From assembly GCA_032881465.1 (NCBI GenBank), contig CP126168.1, positions 620,001 to 684,000 of the forward strand: a stretch of 64,000 bases of DNA, written 5' to 3'. Positions 26,161 through 35,818 of this stretch are shown piece after piece (within the stretch, counting starts at the first letter, position 1; every line of letters starts with the position of its first letter). This DNA is from Parvibaculaceae bacterium PLY_AMNH_Bact1. GTDB lineage: Bacteria > Pseudomonadota > Alphaproteobacteria > Parvibaculales > Parvibaculaceae. Under the pieces are notes generated by a model. The model saw only the letters and a list, made by a program, of their open reading frames with translations, had not been told where the DNA came from and did not search any database. The position numbers and the translations under genes are program-made.

Positions 26161-28767
26161 TCAGGCTTCAGTGGCATCAAGAAATTTGTCACGCCAAGCG
26201 ATAAGGGCGGGCAAGACGATCACGGTACAAAAAATCACCCAGATGATGGCAATAGTCAGGAGAAGGCCCATGCTCGCAAGCCCCCAATGGCGGGAGAGAG
26301 AAAGAGCGGAGAAGGCCCCGAGTGTGCTAAGCGCGGAGAGAACAATTGCTTGTGGAGTGCTGGACTGCATGACGACACCGACAGTCTTCTCGTGCCTCCT
26401 GCGCAACACGAAATGAATGCCGCTATCAATGCCCAGTCCAAAAATGAGCGGCAATACAATGATGTTCGCAAAGTTAAACGATACTCCGAGAAAATTTGCG
26501 CTCGCGATTGTAAAGCAGGCGGCCAACGCGAGGGGTACCAATACCAGGAATGCGTCGACACTGGAGCGAAGAACAACAAGGAGCAAACCTGCAATGGTGA
26601 CAAAAGCGATCATGCCGGCAAGGTAAAAGGATTGAACAACCAAAGCTCCGACGTCAGCCTCTGTCAGAGCTCGTCCTGTTGCTTCCGGTGCGACAGATCT
26701 AACCGCGTCAACAAATTTTTCGAGGTCAGTTGAGGTGAACAACGGGTGGCTGGGCACAGCTGTAACGCGAACTTCGCCACCTGCTCCAATGACGCGTGAC
26801 CGCAAGTCAGAAGGTAGATCATCGAAAGCGATCTCCTCGGCAGCCAGTGCATTGCGAAGACGATCGACATCCCGCAGAAGAGGTGCTGAAACGCGTGTCT
26901 CGAACTCTCGGAGCATCTGGCCGGATGGATCCTTTTCCCCAAGCGCTGTCAACTGGGAGCTTAGGAGCCGAAGGTTTTGTGCAATGGTATCGTCTCCGCT
27001 TATCGCAGTGACTGTTAGCGTGAACTGCGCCACAGCTTGCGCCCGACCTGTATCAGTTAACAGGGCGCTCGGGCGCGCAGTGAGGGCGGGCCAAAGAAAT
27101 CCTTCGGCGTCGGAAAGAATGTCGAGCTTAAGATCCTGCTCGTCAGGTACATAGGTGGCGGGGACAAAAACGTCGCCGACCTCTGGCAGCTTTGAGAGGC
27201 GCACAGCGAGGTTTGTTGCATCCTCGTATGTGCTTACGAGCACATCTGCCGCGTAGTCAGTCACAACACCATCTGCCTGTAGCTCCAGTAATGTGGTCAC
27301 CGACTCGGACCCAGCGTCACGGATCGCAAGGGTGCTGAAGTCAAACTGGGGTGGGCCTGCGGCGGCAATGGCAATCAGCGCTGCCACGGCAACACCGACA
27401 CTGAAGAACATGGAATGCCCTGTAAGCCAGCGCGAGGTGGCATTGCCGATAAAGTGAGGAACATGATCTTTCGCAGGATCGTCTCCAAGTAGAGTAAGCA
27501 AAGCTGGAAGGACCGTAAAGCTCGCAACAAAAGCGAGAAAGAGAGACCCGGCTGCGATAACCCCCAGTTCGGCCAGGCCGCGATACTCGGTCGGTATGAA
27601 AGCCGCAAAGGCAATGGCAGATGTTGTTGCACACAGCGCCACAGCCCCACCCATTTCCTGGGCAGCCGTGCGAACTGCATCCAGATGGGTGTCACCGTTC
27701 TGGCGCGCTTCGCGATACCGCAGCGACACATGGATGCTGTGATCTATGCCCAACCCTATGAACAAGACGACCACAGCTGCAGAGATCATGTTGAGGCTGC
27801 CGACGGAGAGCGTTGCAAACCCCATTGTCCAGAGGAGACCAATAAAGAGCGTTGTCAAAATGGCCGCGATTAGTCGCCAGGATCTAAGGGCAAACCCCAG
27901 GAGTGTGCCTGCAAACAATGTTGATAGAATTCCCGCAAGAAAGACACTGTCCTGGATAGCCCAAATCTCGTCATCCGCAAGCGCGACCCTCCCAGTTAAG
28001 CGAATGCGAACACCTTCTTTTTGAAAGGCGGGATTATCCAACAGCTGCCGCAGATCTAGTATCGCAGTGCGTTCGGCACTCTGCGAGCTGTAGTCCAGCG
28101 TTGGTTGAAGCATAATGATACGACGCTTGGAGTCTTCACCGGCTTCCATAAACCCGCCAAAGTGATCGCTTTGGCGTCCTTCGTTCAGGGATTGCGCAAT
28201 GGCTGCGAGGTCCGAGGTTAGCTGCTCGAAACTGGGAGGGAGCGTTTCGCCTGTTGCGCGTGCATTCATTCCCAGATCTAGAAGATCAAATATTCCTTCA
28301 AGCGTCGGGTTTGCGGCAATGGCCGCCAAGCCGGGCTCAGCATTTGCGAGAAGATCAACGCGCTCTTCGAGCTCCTCCGGGCTTAGGTACAGCAGGCCGT
28401 TTTTTCGAAAGAAGGGATCACCTTCGGCGAAATAGATGTTTTGATATTTGTCTGGTGTTGCTTTGAGCCTCATGGTGATCAGCTCAGCCAGGTCCTGTGC
28501 TTGCGTGCTGTCAGGTGTGTCGATCACGATGATTAAAGAGTTCAGGAATTGCGGAAAGGCGTGATCAAAGGCTGCGTTGCGGTGCTTAAATGGCGCTGTT
28601 TCCGCGACGAGACTTTCTTTGTCGGAGTTGAACTGAAGGCTCGTCACAACGAACAGCAGACTCGCTGCTGCGAATACCAATGCGGTGCAAAGGGTGAACC
28701 ATCCGTATCTGGCTGAAAAGGTCGCCGTATCAGTCAGAAAGTCTCGAAGAACCTGAGCAATACTCAA
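26161..28767 (-). CDS. hpnN: Hopanoid-associated RND transporter HpnN
   Basis: The protein has about 868 residues and twelve membrane helices in the RND/MMPL plan: one helix, a large periplasmic loop, six helices, a second loop, then five helices. The first loop opens with FNSDKESLVAE..FDHAFPQFLNSLIIVID, characteristic of HpnN. HpnN moves hopanoids to the outer membrane in Rhodopseudomonas and Burkholderia. The start is probably TTG 28767 (SIAQVLRDFL); the frame extends to 28869 over the divergent gene. The partner hpnM lies divergently. Confidence 0.85.
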   Translation of the reverse strand: MSIAQVLRDFLTDTATFSARYGWFTLCTALVFAAASLLFVVTSLQFNSDKESLVAETAPFKHRNAAFDHAFPQFLNSLIIVIDTPDSTQAQDLAELITMRLKATPDKYQNIYFAEGDPFFRKNGLLYLSPEELEERVDLLANAEPGLAAIAANPTLEGIFDLLDLGMNARATGETLPPSFEQLTSDLAAIAQSLNEGRQSDHFGGFMEAGEDSKRRIIMLQPTLDYSSQSAERTAILDLRQLLDNPAFQKEGVRIRLTGRVALADDEIWAIQDSVFLAGILSTLFAGTLLGFALRSWRLIAAILTTLFIGLLWTMGFATLSVGSLNMISAAVVVLFIGLGIDHSIHVSLRYREARQNGDTHLDAVRTAAQEMGGAVALCATTSAIAFAAFIPTEYRGLAELGVIAAGSLFLAFVASFTVLPALLTLLGDDPAKDHVPHFIGNATSRWLTGHSMFFSVGVAVAALIAIAAAGPPQFDFSTLAIRDAGSESVTTLLELQADGVVTDYAADVLVSTYEDATNLAVRLSKLPEVGDVFVPATYVPDEQDLKLDILSDAEGFLWPALTARPSALLTDTGRAQAVAQFTLTVTAISGDDTIAQNLRLLSSQLTALGEKDPSGQMLREFETRVSAPLLRDVDRLRNALAAEEIAFDDLPSDLRSRVIGAGGEVRVTAVPSHPLFTSTDLEKFVDAVRSVAPEATGRALTEADVGALVVQSFYLAGMIAFVTIAGLLLVVLRSSVDAFLVLVPLALAACFTIASANFLGVSFNFANIIVLPLIFGLGIDSGIHFVLRRRHEKTVGVVMQSSTPQAIVLSALSTLGAFSALSLSRHWGLASMGLLLTIAIIWVIFCTVIVLPALIAWRDKFLDATEA

Positions 28768-28908
28768 CGTAAAACCTTGACCGTGTGGGCGGTTGGTCGC
28801 CGCGTGATAAGAGCCGGGACGGGGCCCTCCCCTGACCTGTATAATGGCCCATCTGTCAGCCGGGGCCAAATCGGCTTCCGTCGCAAATGGTTTGCTGTGG
28901 GAGGTGTT

Positions 28909-29547
28909 GTGAGAGTTTTTGCCATCGGAGCCCTGTTTCTGGGCATCGCAGGTGCATTCGCACCTTCATTCGCAGGGGACGTCTCAACTGTTCCAGAGCG
29001 CGCGCAGATTGCTCCGCAGACAGTGATTCTTCAGTTCATCGAAAAAGTTGAAAGTGCTCGAGCGCTGGAAACAGATGAGCTCTATCGTGCGCAGCTTGCT
29101 CATCTCGTTCCGGTTGTGGGCGATGTGTTCGATATGCGCGCCATGTCGGCCGCAATCGTTGGACGTGTTGTTTGGCGGGTGTGGTCGGAAAACGAAAAAG
29201 CGGATTTCGCTGATATTATGACGGAGTTTCTGGCGGCAACCATCGCAAGTCGCCTGGAGCTTGAAACAAACGCGCCTACAGAAATTCTGGCTACAATTGA
29301 AGGTCCCCGCGGCACAAAAATTGTGCAAACACTTTCAACGCAGAATGGCGAAAGTATTCGGGTGGACTACCGGCTGTCGCAGGTCAATCGCGGCTGGGCA
29401 ATCGTGGACATTGTCGCAGATGCAAAAGTGAGCGAAGTGGCCAGACGCAGAGCTGAGTTTCTTGGCATCATCAGAAGCCAAGGTCATGCAGGTATCATTG
29501 CAGCAATTGGCAAAAAGCTTGAGCAGTTGGACCAGGCCGGCACATAG
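28909..29547 (+). CDS. hpnM: HpnM, MlaC/Ttg2D-family periplasmic lipid-binding protein
   Basis: The protein has 212 residues with a signal peptide (about 1-23, ending SFAGD). The mature part has the MlaC fold: DMRAMSAAIVGRVVW, FADIMTEFLAATIASRL and RGWAIVDIVADAKVSEVARRR. It would carry a lipid, here probably a hopanoid, across the periplasm together with HpnN. GTG 28909 follows GGAGG and begins the signal peptide; the longer frame from 28777 is not signal-like. It is divergent from hpnN across 141 bp. Confidence 0.8.
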   Translation: MRVFAIGALFLGIAGAFAPSFAGDVSTVPERAQIAPQTVILQFIEKVESARALETDELYRAQLAHLVPVVGDVFDMRAMSAAIVGRVVWRVWSENEKADFADIMTEFLAATIASRLELETNAPTEILATIEGPRGTKIVQTLSTQNGESIRVDYRLSQVNRGWAIVDIVADAKVSEVARRRAEFLGIIRSQGHAGIIAAIGKKLEQLDQAGT

Positions 29548-29577
29548 TCGTCAACATTGAGTGTGGGGAGAGATTGA

Positions 29578-30339
29578 ATGGAAATGTCGTTGAACGGAAG
29601 AGTGGCTCTTGTCACCGGTGGATCGCGGGGTATCGGTCGGGCCATCGCACTCACTTTGGCAAAGGCCGGTGCTGATGTCGCCATCAACTATCGGCGGGAC
29701 GACAAAGCCGCCGAGGAAGTTGCAGCAGAAATTAGGAAGCTTGGGCGCCGGGCGGAGATCTACTCCGCTTCTGTCGATGATGGTGATCAAGCGGCTGGCC
29801 TTGTCGCCGCTGTCCTGAAGGACTTCGGGTCAATCGGCATCCTCATTAACAATGCAGGTATTGCCAGCCGTGGACAGACCGTTGCAGATACGGACCCGGC
29901 AGAACTGGAACGTGTTGTTCGCGTACACGCCTTGGCGCCACATCGTTTGTCGCAGCTCGTGCTTCCTGCTATGCGCGAAGAAGAGCGGGGGGATATTGTA
30001 ATGATTTCAAGCGTCGCCACGCTATCCAATGGCCCCAATGGCGCGCCCTACAATATGGGCAAAGCGGCGATGGAAGCGCTCGCGCTGACACTTGCGAAGG
30101 AAGAGCGCAAACATGGTATTCGCACCAATATTGTTTCTCCGAGTCTAACTGTGACAGAGATGGGTACACGCCTGGTCAAAGCTCGCTCCGGCGCCGACAT
30201 CCACGATCTGGATGCCAGCTCTCCTTTCGGGCGTGTCTCGGTGCCCGACGATGTTGCCGCTGCAGTTCTGTTTTTCGTCAGCAATGCCAACCCCTATTGC
30301 AATGGGCAAAAGCTCAATGTTGACGGCGGTGGCGCATGA
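29578..30339 (+). CDS. Short-chain dehydrogenase/reductase (FabG-like)
   Basis: The protein has 253 residues. TGGSRGIG is the dinucleotide site, NNAG is at the end of strand 4, and the catalytic Ser (ISSV) and Tyr-Lys (YNMGK) are present. It ends with CNGQKLNVDGG. FabG-like enzymes reduce 3-oxoacyl groups, but the gene overlaps galT by 4 bp, so an oxidoreductase for a sugar such as galactose is possible. The substrate is undecided. It is the first gene of the galactoside island. Confidence 0.88.
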   Translation: MEMSLNGRVALVTGGSRGIGRAIALTLAKAGADVAINYRRDDKAAEEVAAEIRKLGRRAEIYSASVDDGDQAAGLVAAVLKDFGSIGILINNAGIASRGQTVADTDPAELERVVRVHALAPHRLSQLVLPAMREEERGDIVMISSVATLSNGPNGAPYNMGKAAMEALALTLAKEERKHGIRTNIVSPSLTVTEMGTRLVKARSGADIHDLDASSPFGRVSVPDDVAAAVLFFVSNANPYCNGQKLNVDGGGA

Positions 30340-31391
30340 CGCGAAAGGTCCATACGCGCACGGTTCAAAAATCAGACGGGCGGGACCTGACTTTTTACGG
30401 ATGGGAGAAACATGAGCGGCCAATCGTTGCCGACCTTCCACCCCTTGAGGCATCGGCTCTACCGTATAAGCGCTGGCATTCACTCCGCCATGAATGGGTG
30501 AGCTATGCAGGCGCCAGGCAGGGCCGTACCTTCTTCCCAGATGCCGCCTCTTGTCCGTTATGTCCTGCAAAGAGCGAAGGCCTGACTGAAATACCGGCTG
30601 ACGACTTTGAGATGGCGGTTTTTGAAAACCGTTTTCCAGCGTTTCGTTTGGATGCGGGCGGTGCTGAGCTTGCTGGCGGTGATGAACCCGCTATTGGTCG
30701 CTGCGAGGTCGTTGTTTTTTCTGCCGACCATGGCGGATCTCTCGGCGGACAGTCAGTCGAGCGCATTGAGCTCCTGTTTGAGTTGTGGGCACGGCAAGCC
30801 AGACAGATGATGGACGAACATGGGTTGGCCTGTGTCTTACCTTACGAAAGCCGCGGCGAAGAGATTGGCGTCACGCTTCATCACCCCCACGGCCAGATTT
30901 ATGGCTTTGACTTCGTGCCCGACCTTCTGATGAAAAGTGCGGAGGCGCAAACGTCTGCCCCGATTGTCAAAAGCATCCTTGAGCGAACCCCATCGCGACT
31001 GGTTCTCGATAAATCTGATCATGCAATGGCTTTCGTGCCTGATATTGCGCGATACCCCTATGAATGCTGGGTGGCGCCGCATCGGCGGACGCCGGGTCCT
31101 TGGGATCTGAGCAGAGATGAGCGCCACGATATGGCTCATCAGCTGAAGCGGGTACTCCAGCGCTTGGATGGCTTGTTTGGAAAACCTATGCCCTATGTCC
31201 TGTCTGCGCAGGTTTCGCCCGCCGGCTACGAAGACAGCTATCATTTTACCTTGCAGATTTGGCCGATCCGTCGGGCAGAAGACAAACTGAAGTTTCTCGC
31301 GAGTGTGGAGCAGGTAAGTGGTGTCTTCCTGGTGGATGTCCCACCTCCAGCGGCGGCTGAAGCGCTTCGTAAAGTGGATATAGATGCATGA
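30336..31391 (+). CDS. galT: Galactose-1-phosphate uridylyltransferase
   Basis: This Leloir enzyme exchanges UMP between UDP-glucose and galactose-1-phosphate. It has 351 residues. Zinc-site cysteines C73 and C76 lie in CPLCP, and the active-site HPHGQ triplet (H183, nucleophile H185, Q187) is complete. ATG overlaps the preceding stop (ATGA), as does galK with galT, so all three genes are coupled. No galE for recycling UDP-galactose is found in the window. Confidence 0.95.
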   Translation: MTRKVHTRTVQKSDGRDLTFYGWEKHERPIVADLPPLEASALPYKRWHSLRHEWVSYAGARQGRTFFPDAASCPLCPAKSEGLTEIPADDFEMAVFENRFPAFRLDAGGAELAGGDEPAIGRCEVVVFSADHGGSLGGQSVERIELLFELWARQARQMMDEHGLACVLPYESRGEEIGVTLHHPHGQIYGFDFVPDLLMKSAEAQTSAPIVKSILERTPSRLVLDKSDHAMAFVPDIARYPYECWVAPHRRTPGPWDLSRDERHDMAHQLKRVLQRLDGLFGKPMPYVLSAQVSPAGYEDSYHFTLQIWPIRRAEDKLKFLASVEQVSGVFLVDVPPPAAAEALRKVDIDA

Positions 31392-32440
31392 CGAGTCATG
31401 AAGAGGTATTCGGCCAGAAAGCCGGCGCAACCTGCTTTGCGCCCGGTCGAGTCAATCTCATCGGCGAGTATACAGATCTCATTGGTGGGAATGTTCTTCC
31501 TATGCCGCTCACCAAGGGCATAACAGTGACGGTGGGACCAGCAGTGTCCGGCATTCATGCCTTTAGCACAGCTGAAGAGACCAAGATTGAAATCAATCTG
31601 CGTGAAGGACGGAAAGACCATTGGGCGGACTATGTGGCCGGGCCGCTGGTGATGGCGAAAAAAGCGGGAGCAACCATCCCGCCGATGAACCTAATGATTG
31701 AGGCGGACCTGCCTGCGGGCGCGGGCGTATCGTCCTCGGCAGCGCTGGAAGTGGCAACCCTAAAAGCGCTGTTCGCATTTAGTGGTCAAGGTCGGTCGGG
31801 TACAGACATCGCGCTTTTGGCGCAAAGGGCTGAAAACGAGTTTTGCGGTGTCAAATGCGGGATCATGGATCAGATGGCCGTATCGGTCGGCAGTCAGGGC
31901 CACGCGCTTGCGCTCAATTGCGAAACTCTTGAATGGGATCAGGTTGCGGTACCCGCAGGTTGGACGATTGCGGTCATTCATTGCGGAGAGGCAAGGCAGC
32001 TGACCGATGGTGCCTACAATGAACGCCGCGCAGCTTTGGATCACGCAGCGGAGGAGTTAGGGCCGAAACCGTTAAAGTCACAACGAGTAGATGTTGCTGA
32101 GACGTTGAACGACCCGCTTGTCGCGCGGCGCGTGCGCCATGTCCTCTCAGAACAGGCCCGCACCTTGACAGCAACAGAAGCGCTTCGGGCGGGAGACATG
32201 TCGCTTTTGGGTGACCTGATGAATGACAGCCACGAGTCTTTGCGGACAGATTTTGAAGTCTCTACCGGGAGTCTCGACAGGCTGGTTGCGGCGGCACGGG
32301 ATGCAGGTGCGCTCGGGGCGAGACTAACAGGCGCCGGATTTGGCGGATGCATTGTTGCTCTTGTCGCTGAACATGAGCGGGCCACCTGGTGGCAGGCTGT
32401 CTCGAACGAGTGTCCAGCAGCCTGGGCGGTTGAGCTCTAA
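31388..32440 (+). CDS. galK: Galactokinase
   Basis: The protein has 350 residues of the GHMP kinase fold. The sugar-site motif is GRVNLIGEYTDLIGGNVLP, where the usual His after GE is Tyr. The ATP loop is LPAGAGVSSSAALEVA and the C-terminal motif GAGFGGCIVAL. It phosphorylates galactose to galactose-1-phosphate for GalT. The His-to-Tyr change lies in the signature and could shift sugar preference. It is convergent with the GH4 gene with only 7 bp between. Confidence 0.94.
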   Translation: MTSHEEVFGQKAGATCFAPGRVNLIGEYTDLIGGNVLPMPLTKGITVTVGPAVSGIHAFSTAEETKIEINLREGRKDHWADYVAGPLVMAKKAGATIPPMNLMIEADLPAGAGVSSSAALEVATLKALFAFSGQGRSGTDIALLAQRAENEFCGVKCGIMDQMAVSVGSQGHALALNCETLEWDQVAVPAGWTIAVIHCGEARQLTDGAYNERRAALDHAAEELGPKPLKSQRVDVAETLNDPLVARRVRHVLSEQARTLTATEALRAGDMSLLGDLMNDSHESLRTDFEVSTGSLDRLVAAARDAGALGARLTGAGFGGCIVALVAEHERATWWQAVSNECPAAWAVEL

Positions 32441-32447
32441 AACTTCT

Positions 32448-33761
32448 TCAATGGAAGGCCGGTAGCCAATCGCCATGGGCTTCAATCAGATCGTCTGTCA
32501 GAGCCCATATCTGATCCAACGACAATTCTGCCGCCGTATGCGGGTCCATCATGGCTGCGTGATACACGTGTTCCCGTTTGCCTGTTACCAAAGCCTCAAC
32601 TGCCAATGACTGCACATTCACGTTGCTCTGCATCATCGCCGCAAGATGTGGTGGAAGCGCACCCACCCGCGTGGGCGTGACACCGCGATGATCTATCAGG
32701 CATGGCACCTCCACTGAAACGGCGTCAGGCAAATTGTCGATCAAGCCATTGTTGGGCACATTGCCATTGATCACGGTAGGGCGTCCGGTTTTCACTGCAC
32801 GCATAATGCGCGCCGCATATTCACCCGAATAGCTGATGTCCAGCTTATTGGCGTCTGCGAGCTCCTTTTCCTGAGCCCGCCACCCCGCGATTTGTTTTTC
32901 ACATCGACGGATATACTCATCCAGCGGCACGTTGAACTGACCGATCAAATCGGGGCGGTCACGCTTGATAAACCAGGGGACGTATTCAGCAAAATGCTCA
33001 CTGGACTCCGTGACGAAATAGCCGGTCCGCTTCAACATCTCATAGCGCACCTTATTCGCTGCAGGTTCTGCACCTGCAGCGGTTATTTCCTTAAGACGTG
33101 GATAGAGGTCTTCAATCCGTCCGTCTTCATGTCGCTTCTCAAAAGTAAGATAGAAGGACATATGGTTGATACCGGCACACTGATACTGGATGGACTTGAA
33201 GTCTTCACCCAGGTCCTGCGCAAGCTCATAGGCGGTTCCCTGCACAGAATGACAAAGACCAACTTGGCGGATGTCGGGCGCAAGCTGTGCAAGAGCCCAG
33301 CAATTGATCGCCATGGGGTTCACATATTGCAGCATGAGCGCGTTGGGGCAGTGTTGACGCATGTCTTCTGCAATGTCGAGGAGCACAGGTACCGTGCGCA
33401 GGCCCCTCATAATCCCCCCGACACCTAGCGTGTCGGCGATGGTCTGACGGAGGCCATACTTCTTTGGAATTTCGAAATCGGTGACTGTGCAGGGCTCAAA
33501 GCCGCCTACCTGGATCATCAGGATCACGAATTCGGCATCTCGCAGTGCCTCAACCCGGTCTTCCGTAGCGATGATGGTCGGGTTGACATTAAGCGAGGAT
33601 GCGATCTTCTTCGCAACCATGCAGGAGGTTGCCAGCCGCTCAGGATCAATATCGTGAAGTGCGATCGTACAGTCCGCGAACATGTCGTTCAGCAGAACAT
33701 CGCCAACAATATTTTTCATAAAGACGGTGCTGCCAGCGCCGATCAAACAAACTTTGGTCAT
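32448..33761 (-). CDS. GH4-family alpha-galactosidase (MelA-like)
   Basis: The protein has 437 residues. It begins with an NAD-binding loop CLIGAGSTVF, and metal-site residues lie in GLCHSVQG and GINHMSFYL. GH4 enzymes need NAD and Mn and cleave by oxidation-elimination. The NPMAINCWA segment and genomic context suggest alpha-galactosidase rather than galacturonidase or phospho-glucosidase. No signal peptide is seen, so it acts on imported sugars. It is divergent from the GH42 gene across 101 bp. Confidence 0.85.
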   Translation of the reverse strand: MTKVCLIGAGSTVFMKNIVGDVLLNDMFADCTIALHDIDPERLATSCMVAKKIASSLNVNPTIIATEDRVEALRDAEFVILMIQVGGFEPCTVTDFEIPKKYGLRQTIADTLGVGGIMRGLRTVPVLLDIAEDMRQHCPNALMLQYVNPMAINCWALAQLAPDIRQVGLCHSVQGTAYELAQDLGEDFKSIQYQCAGINHMSFYLTFEKRHEDGRIEDLYPRLKEITAAGAEPAANKVRYEMLKRTGYFVTESSEHFAEYVPWFIKRDRPDLIGQFNVPLDEYIRRCEKQIAGWRAQEKELADANKLDISYSGEYAARIMRAVKTGRPTVINGNVPNNGLIDNLPDAVSVEVPCLIDHRGVTPTRVGALPPHLAAMMQSNVNVQSLAVEALVTGKREHVYHAAMMDPHTAAELSLDQIWALTDDLIEAHGDWLPAFH

Positions 33762-33862
33762 CTTAAACTCCGAATTGAACGGAGCTAAGCTTCGGGCAAC
33801 TTGCAGCGCGGGTCAATTTGGTAAAAGCTGCCAACTCAAAAAAACATGGGGAGGCGCGTTCC

Positions 33863-35818
33863 ATGGGGCGGCAACCAGAGCTGGGTGTTTGTTACTATCC
33901 AGAACATTGGCCTGAGGTCATGTGGGAGCAGGATGCGGCCGACATGGTGAAGGCAGGCATTACCCATGTGCGCGTTGGGGAGTTTGCCTGGTCCCGTTTC
34001 GAGCCTGAGCCTGGAACATATGATTTCGATTGGCTCGCTCAAGCAATCAAAACCTTAGGTGACGCGGGTTTGAAGCTCATTCTGGGGACGCCGACAGCAA
34101 CGCCTCCCAAGTGGCTCGTTGATAAAATGCCAGATATGCTGCCGATCAGTCGGCAAGGCCGCACCCGCGGGTTTGGTTCCCGGCGGCACTATTGTTTTTC
34201 GCATATGGGCTACCGGCGGGAATGCGCCCGCATCACCCGCGCCATGGCAGAGCGGTTTGGCGATCATCCAGCCGTTGTCGCCTGGCAAACCGATAACGAG
34301 TATGGCTGTCACAACACCACCCATTCCTACACGCCGGCGGCGAAAGCGAATTTCCAGACTTGGCTGGCGAACCGCTACGGCACCATTGGCGCCCTCAACG
34401 AAGCTTGGGGCAATGTGTTCTGGAGCATGGAGTATCTCAGTTTTGATGAGATTGAGCTGCCGAACCAGGCCGTAACGGAGACCAACCCGGCACACCGGTG
34501 GGACTATCGGCGCTTCGCTTCAGATGAGGTAAAAGCCTTCAACAAGGTTCAGACAGATATTCTGCGTGAGCTCTCTCCCGGTCGTGATCTGGTGCACAAC
34601 TTTATGACCTTCGTGACCGAGTATGACCATTTCTCGGTCAGTGAAGATCTCGATGTTGCGAGCTGGGACAGCTATCCGATTGGTTCGCTGGATGTCATGC
34701 CTTTTGTCCATGAGAATAAGGAGCATTTTGTCAGAACGGGCGACCCGGATATTCAGGCTTATCATCATGATCTTTACCGCGCTTGTGGCCGGGGGCGCTT
34801 CTGGATCATGGAGCAGCAACCAGGACCGGTGAACTGGGCACCCTATAACCCGGATCATCTGCCAGGGATGCAAAGGCTCTGGGGATGGGAAGCCTTCGCT
34901 CATGGCGCGGAGCTTGTGTCCTACTTTCGTTGGCGCCAGGCCCCCTTTGCGCAGGAACAGTTCCATGCCGGGCTCAACCGACCCGATGGGGAGCCGGACC
35001 GGGCATTGCACGAGGTTACTCAATTAGGATCAGAGTTGAAGCAGCTCGGAGATATCGAGCCGGCATCCCAGGCAGATGTGGCGATCGTCTACTCCTATGA
35101 CAGTCATTGGGCTTTGTTGACACAACCGCAGGGACAGAATTTCAGCTACATCGTTCAGACGCTGTCGATCTACCGCGCGCTGCGAGAGAAAGGGTTGAAC
35201 GTTGATTTCATCTCTCCCGATGGGGCGCTGGACGGATACAAGATGGTGGTGCTTCCGAGCCAGATCCATGTAAGCGACGCACTTACCGCGCGACTGACGG
35301 CTTTCGACGGCGACTTGATTGTTTTGCCCCGGTCTGGAAGCCGGACGGTCTCGCATGAAATCCCGGCTAACCTGGCGCCAGGACCCTTGAGTGAATTGCT
35401 GGGGGTCAAAGTAACGCGTGCGGAGAGTTTCAGGGAGTTTGCTGCCGTCGACGTCGACTACAGATCCAAGCTCTACACCTTTGATCGGTGGCGCGAATAT
35501 GTGGAAGGTGATGCGGAGACGGTCGCGCATACATCTGATGGGCACCCTGCGATTACGCGAAAGATGAACGCCTACTACATTGCAGGCTGGCCGGACGACG
35601 CTTTGCTCAAAGATTTCCTGGATGTCCGTGCTGCTGCTGCGGGGCTTCCGACCCTTGATTTGCCGTTTGGTGTGCGGACGCGGACAAGAGGGAGTTATCG
35701 GGTTTTCGTCAATTACAATCCGCAAACGGTGTCGATCGCTGATTGTGTCTCTGGCGACCTTGTTCTGGGATCGCTGGACTTAGCCGGAGCGGATGTTGCT
35801 ATTGAGAGGCTGGCTTAG
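33863..35818 (+). CDS. GH42-family beta-galactosidase
   Basis: The protein has 651 residues. It opens with LGVCYYPEHWPEVMWEQD, a hallmark of GH42. The acid/base E146 lies in WQTDNEYG and nucleophile E317 in FWIMEQQPG, followed by the GH42 trimerisation and C-terminal beta domains. It hydrolyses terminal beta-galactosides in the cytoplasm. ATG 33863 has GGGGAGG before it; the frame starts earlier at 33818. Together with GH4, galT and galK it forms a galactoside pathway. Confidence 0.94.
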   Translation: MGRQPELGVCYYPEHWPEVMWEQDAADMVKAGITHVRVGEFAWSRFEPEPGTYDFDWLAQAIKTLGDAGLKLILGTPTATPPKWLVDKMPDMLPISRQGRTRGFGSRRHYCFSHMGYRRECARITRAMAERFGDHPAVVAWQTDNEYGCHNTTHSYTPAAKANFQTWLANRYGTIGALNEAWGNVFWSMEYLSFDEIELPNQAVTETNPAHRWDYRRFASDEVKAFNKVQTDILRELSPGRDLVHNFMTFVTEYDHFSVSEDLDVASWDSYPIGSLDVMPFVHENKEHFVRTGDPDIQAYHHDLYRACGRGRFWIMEQQPGPVNWAPYNPDHLPGMQRLWGWEAFAHGAELVSYFRWRQAPFAQEQFHAGLNRPDGEPDRALHEVTQLGSELKQLGDIEPASQADVAIVYSYDSHWALLTQPQGQNFSYIVQTLSIYRALREKGLNVDFISPDGALDGYKMVVLPSQIHVSDALTARLTAFDGDLIVLPRSGSRTVSHEIPANLAPGPLSELLGVKVTRAESFREFAAVDVDYRSKLYTFDRWREYVEGDAETVAHTSDGHPAITRKMNAYYIAGWPDDALLKDFLDVRAAAAGLPTLDLPFGVRTRTRGSYRVFVNYNPQTVSIADCVSGDLVLGSLDLAGADVAIERLA

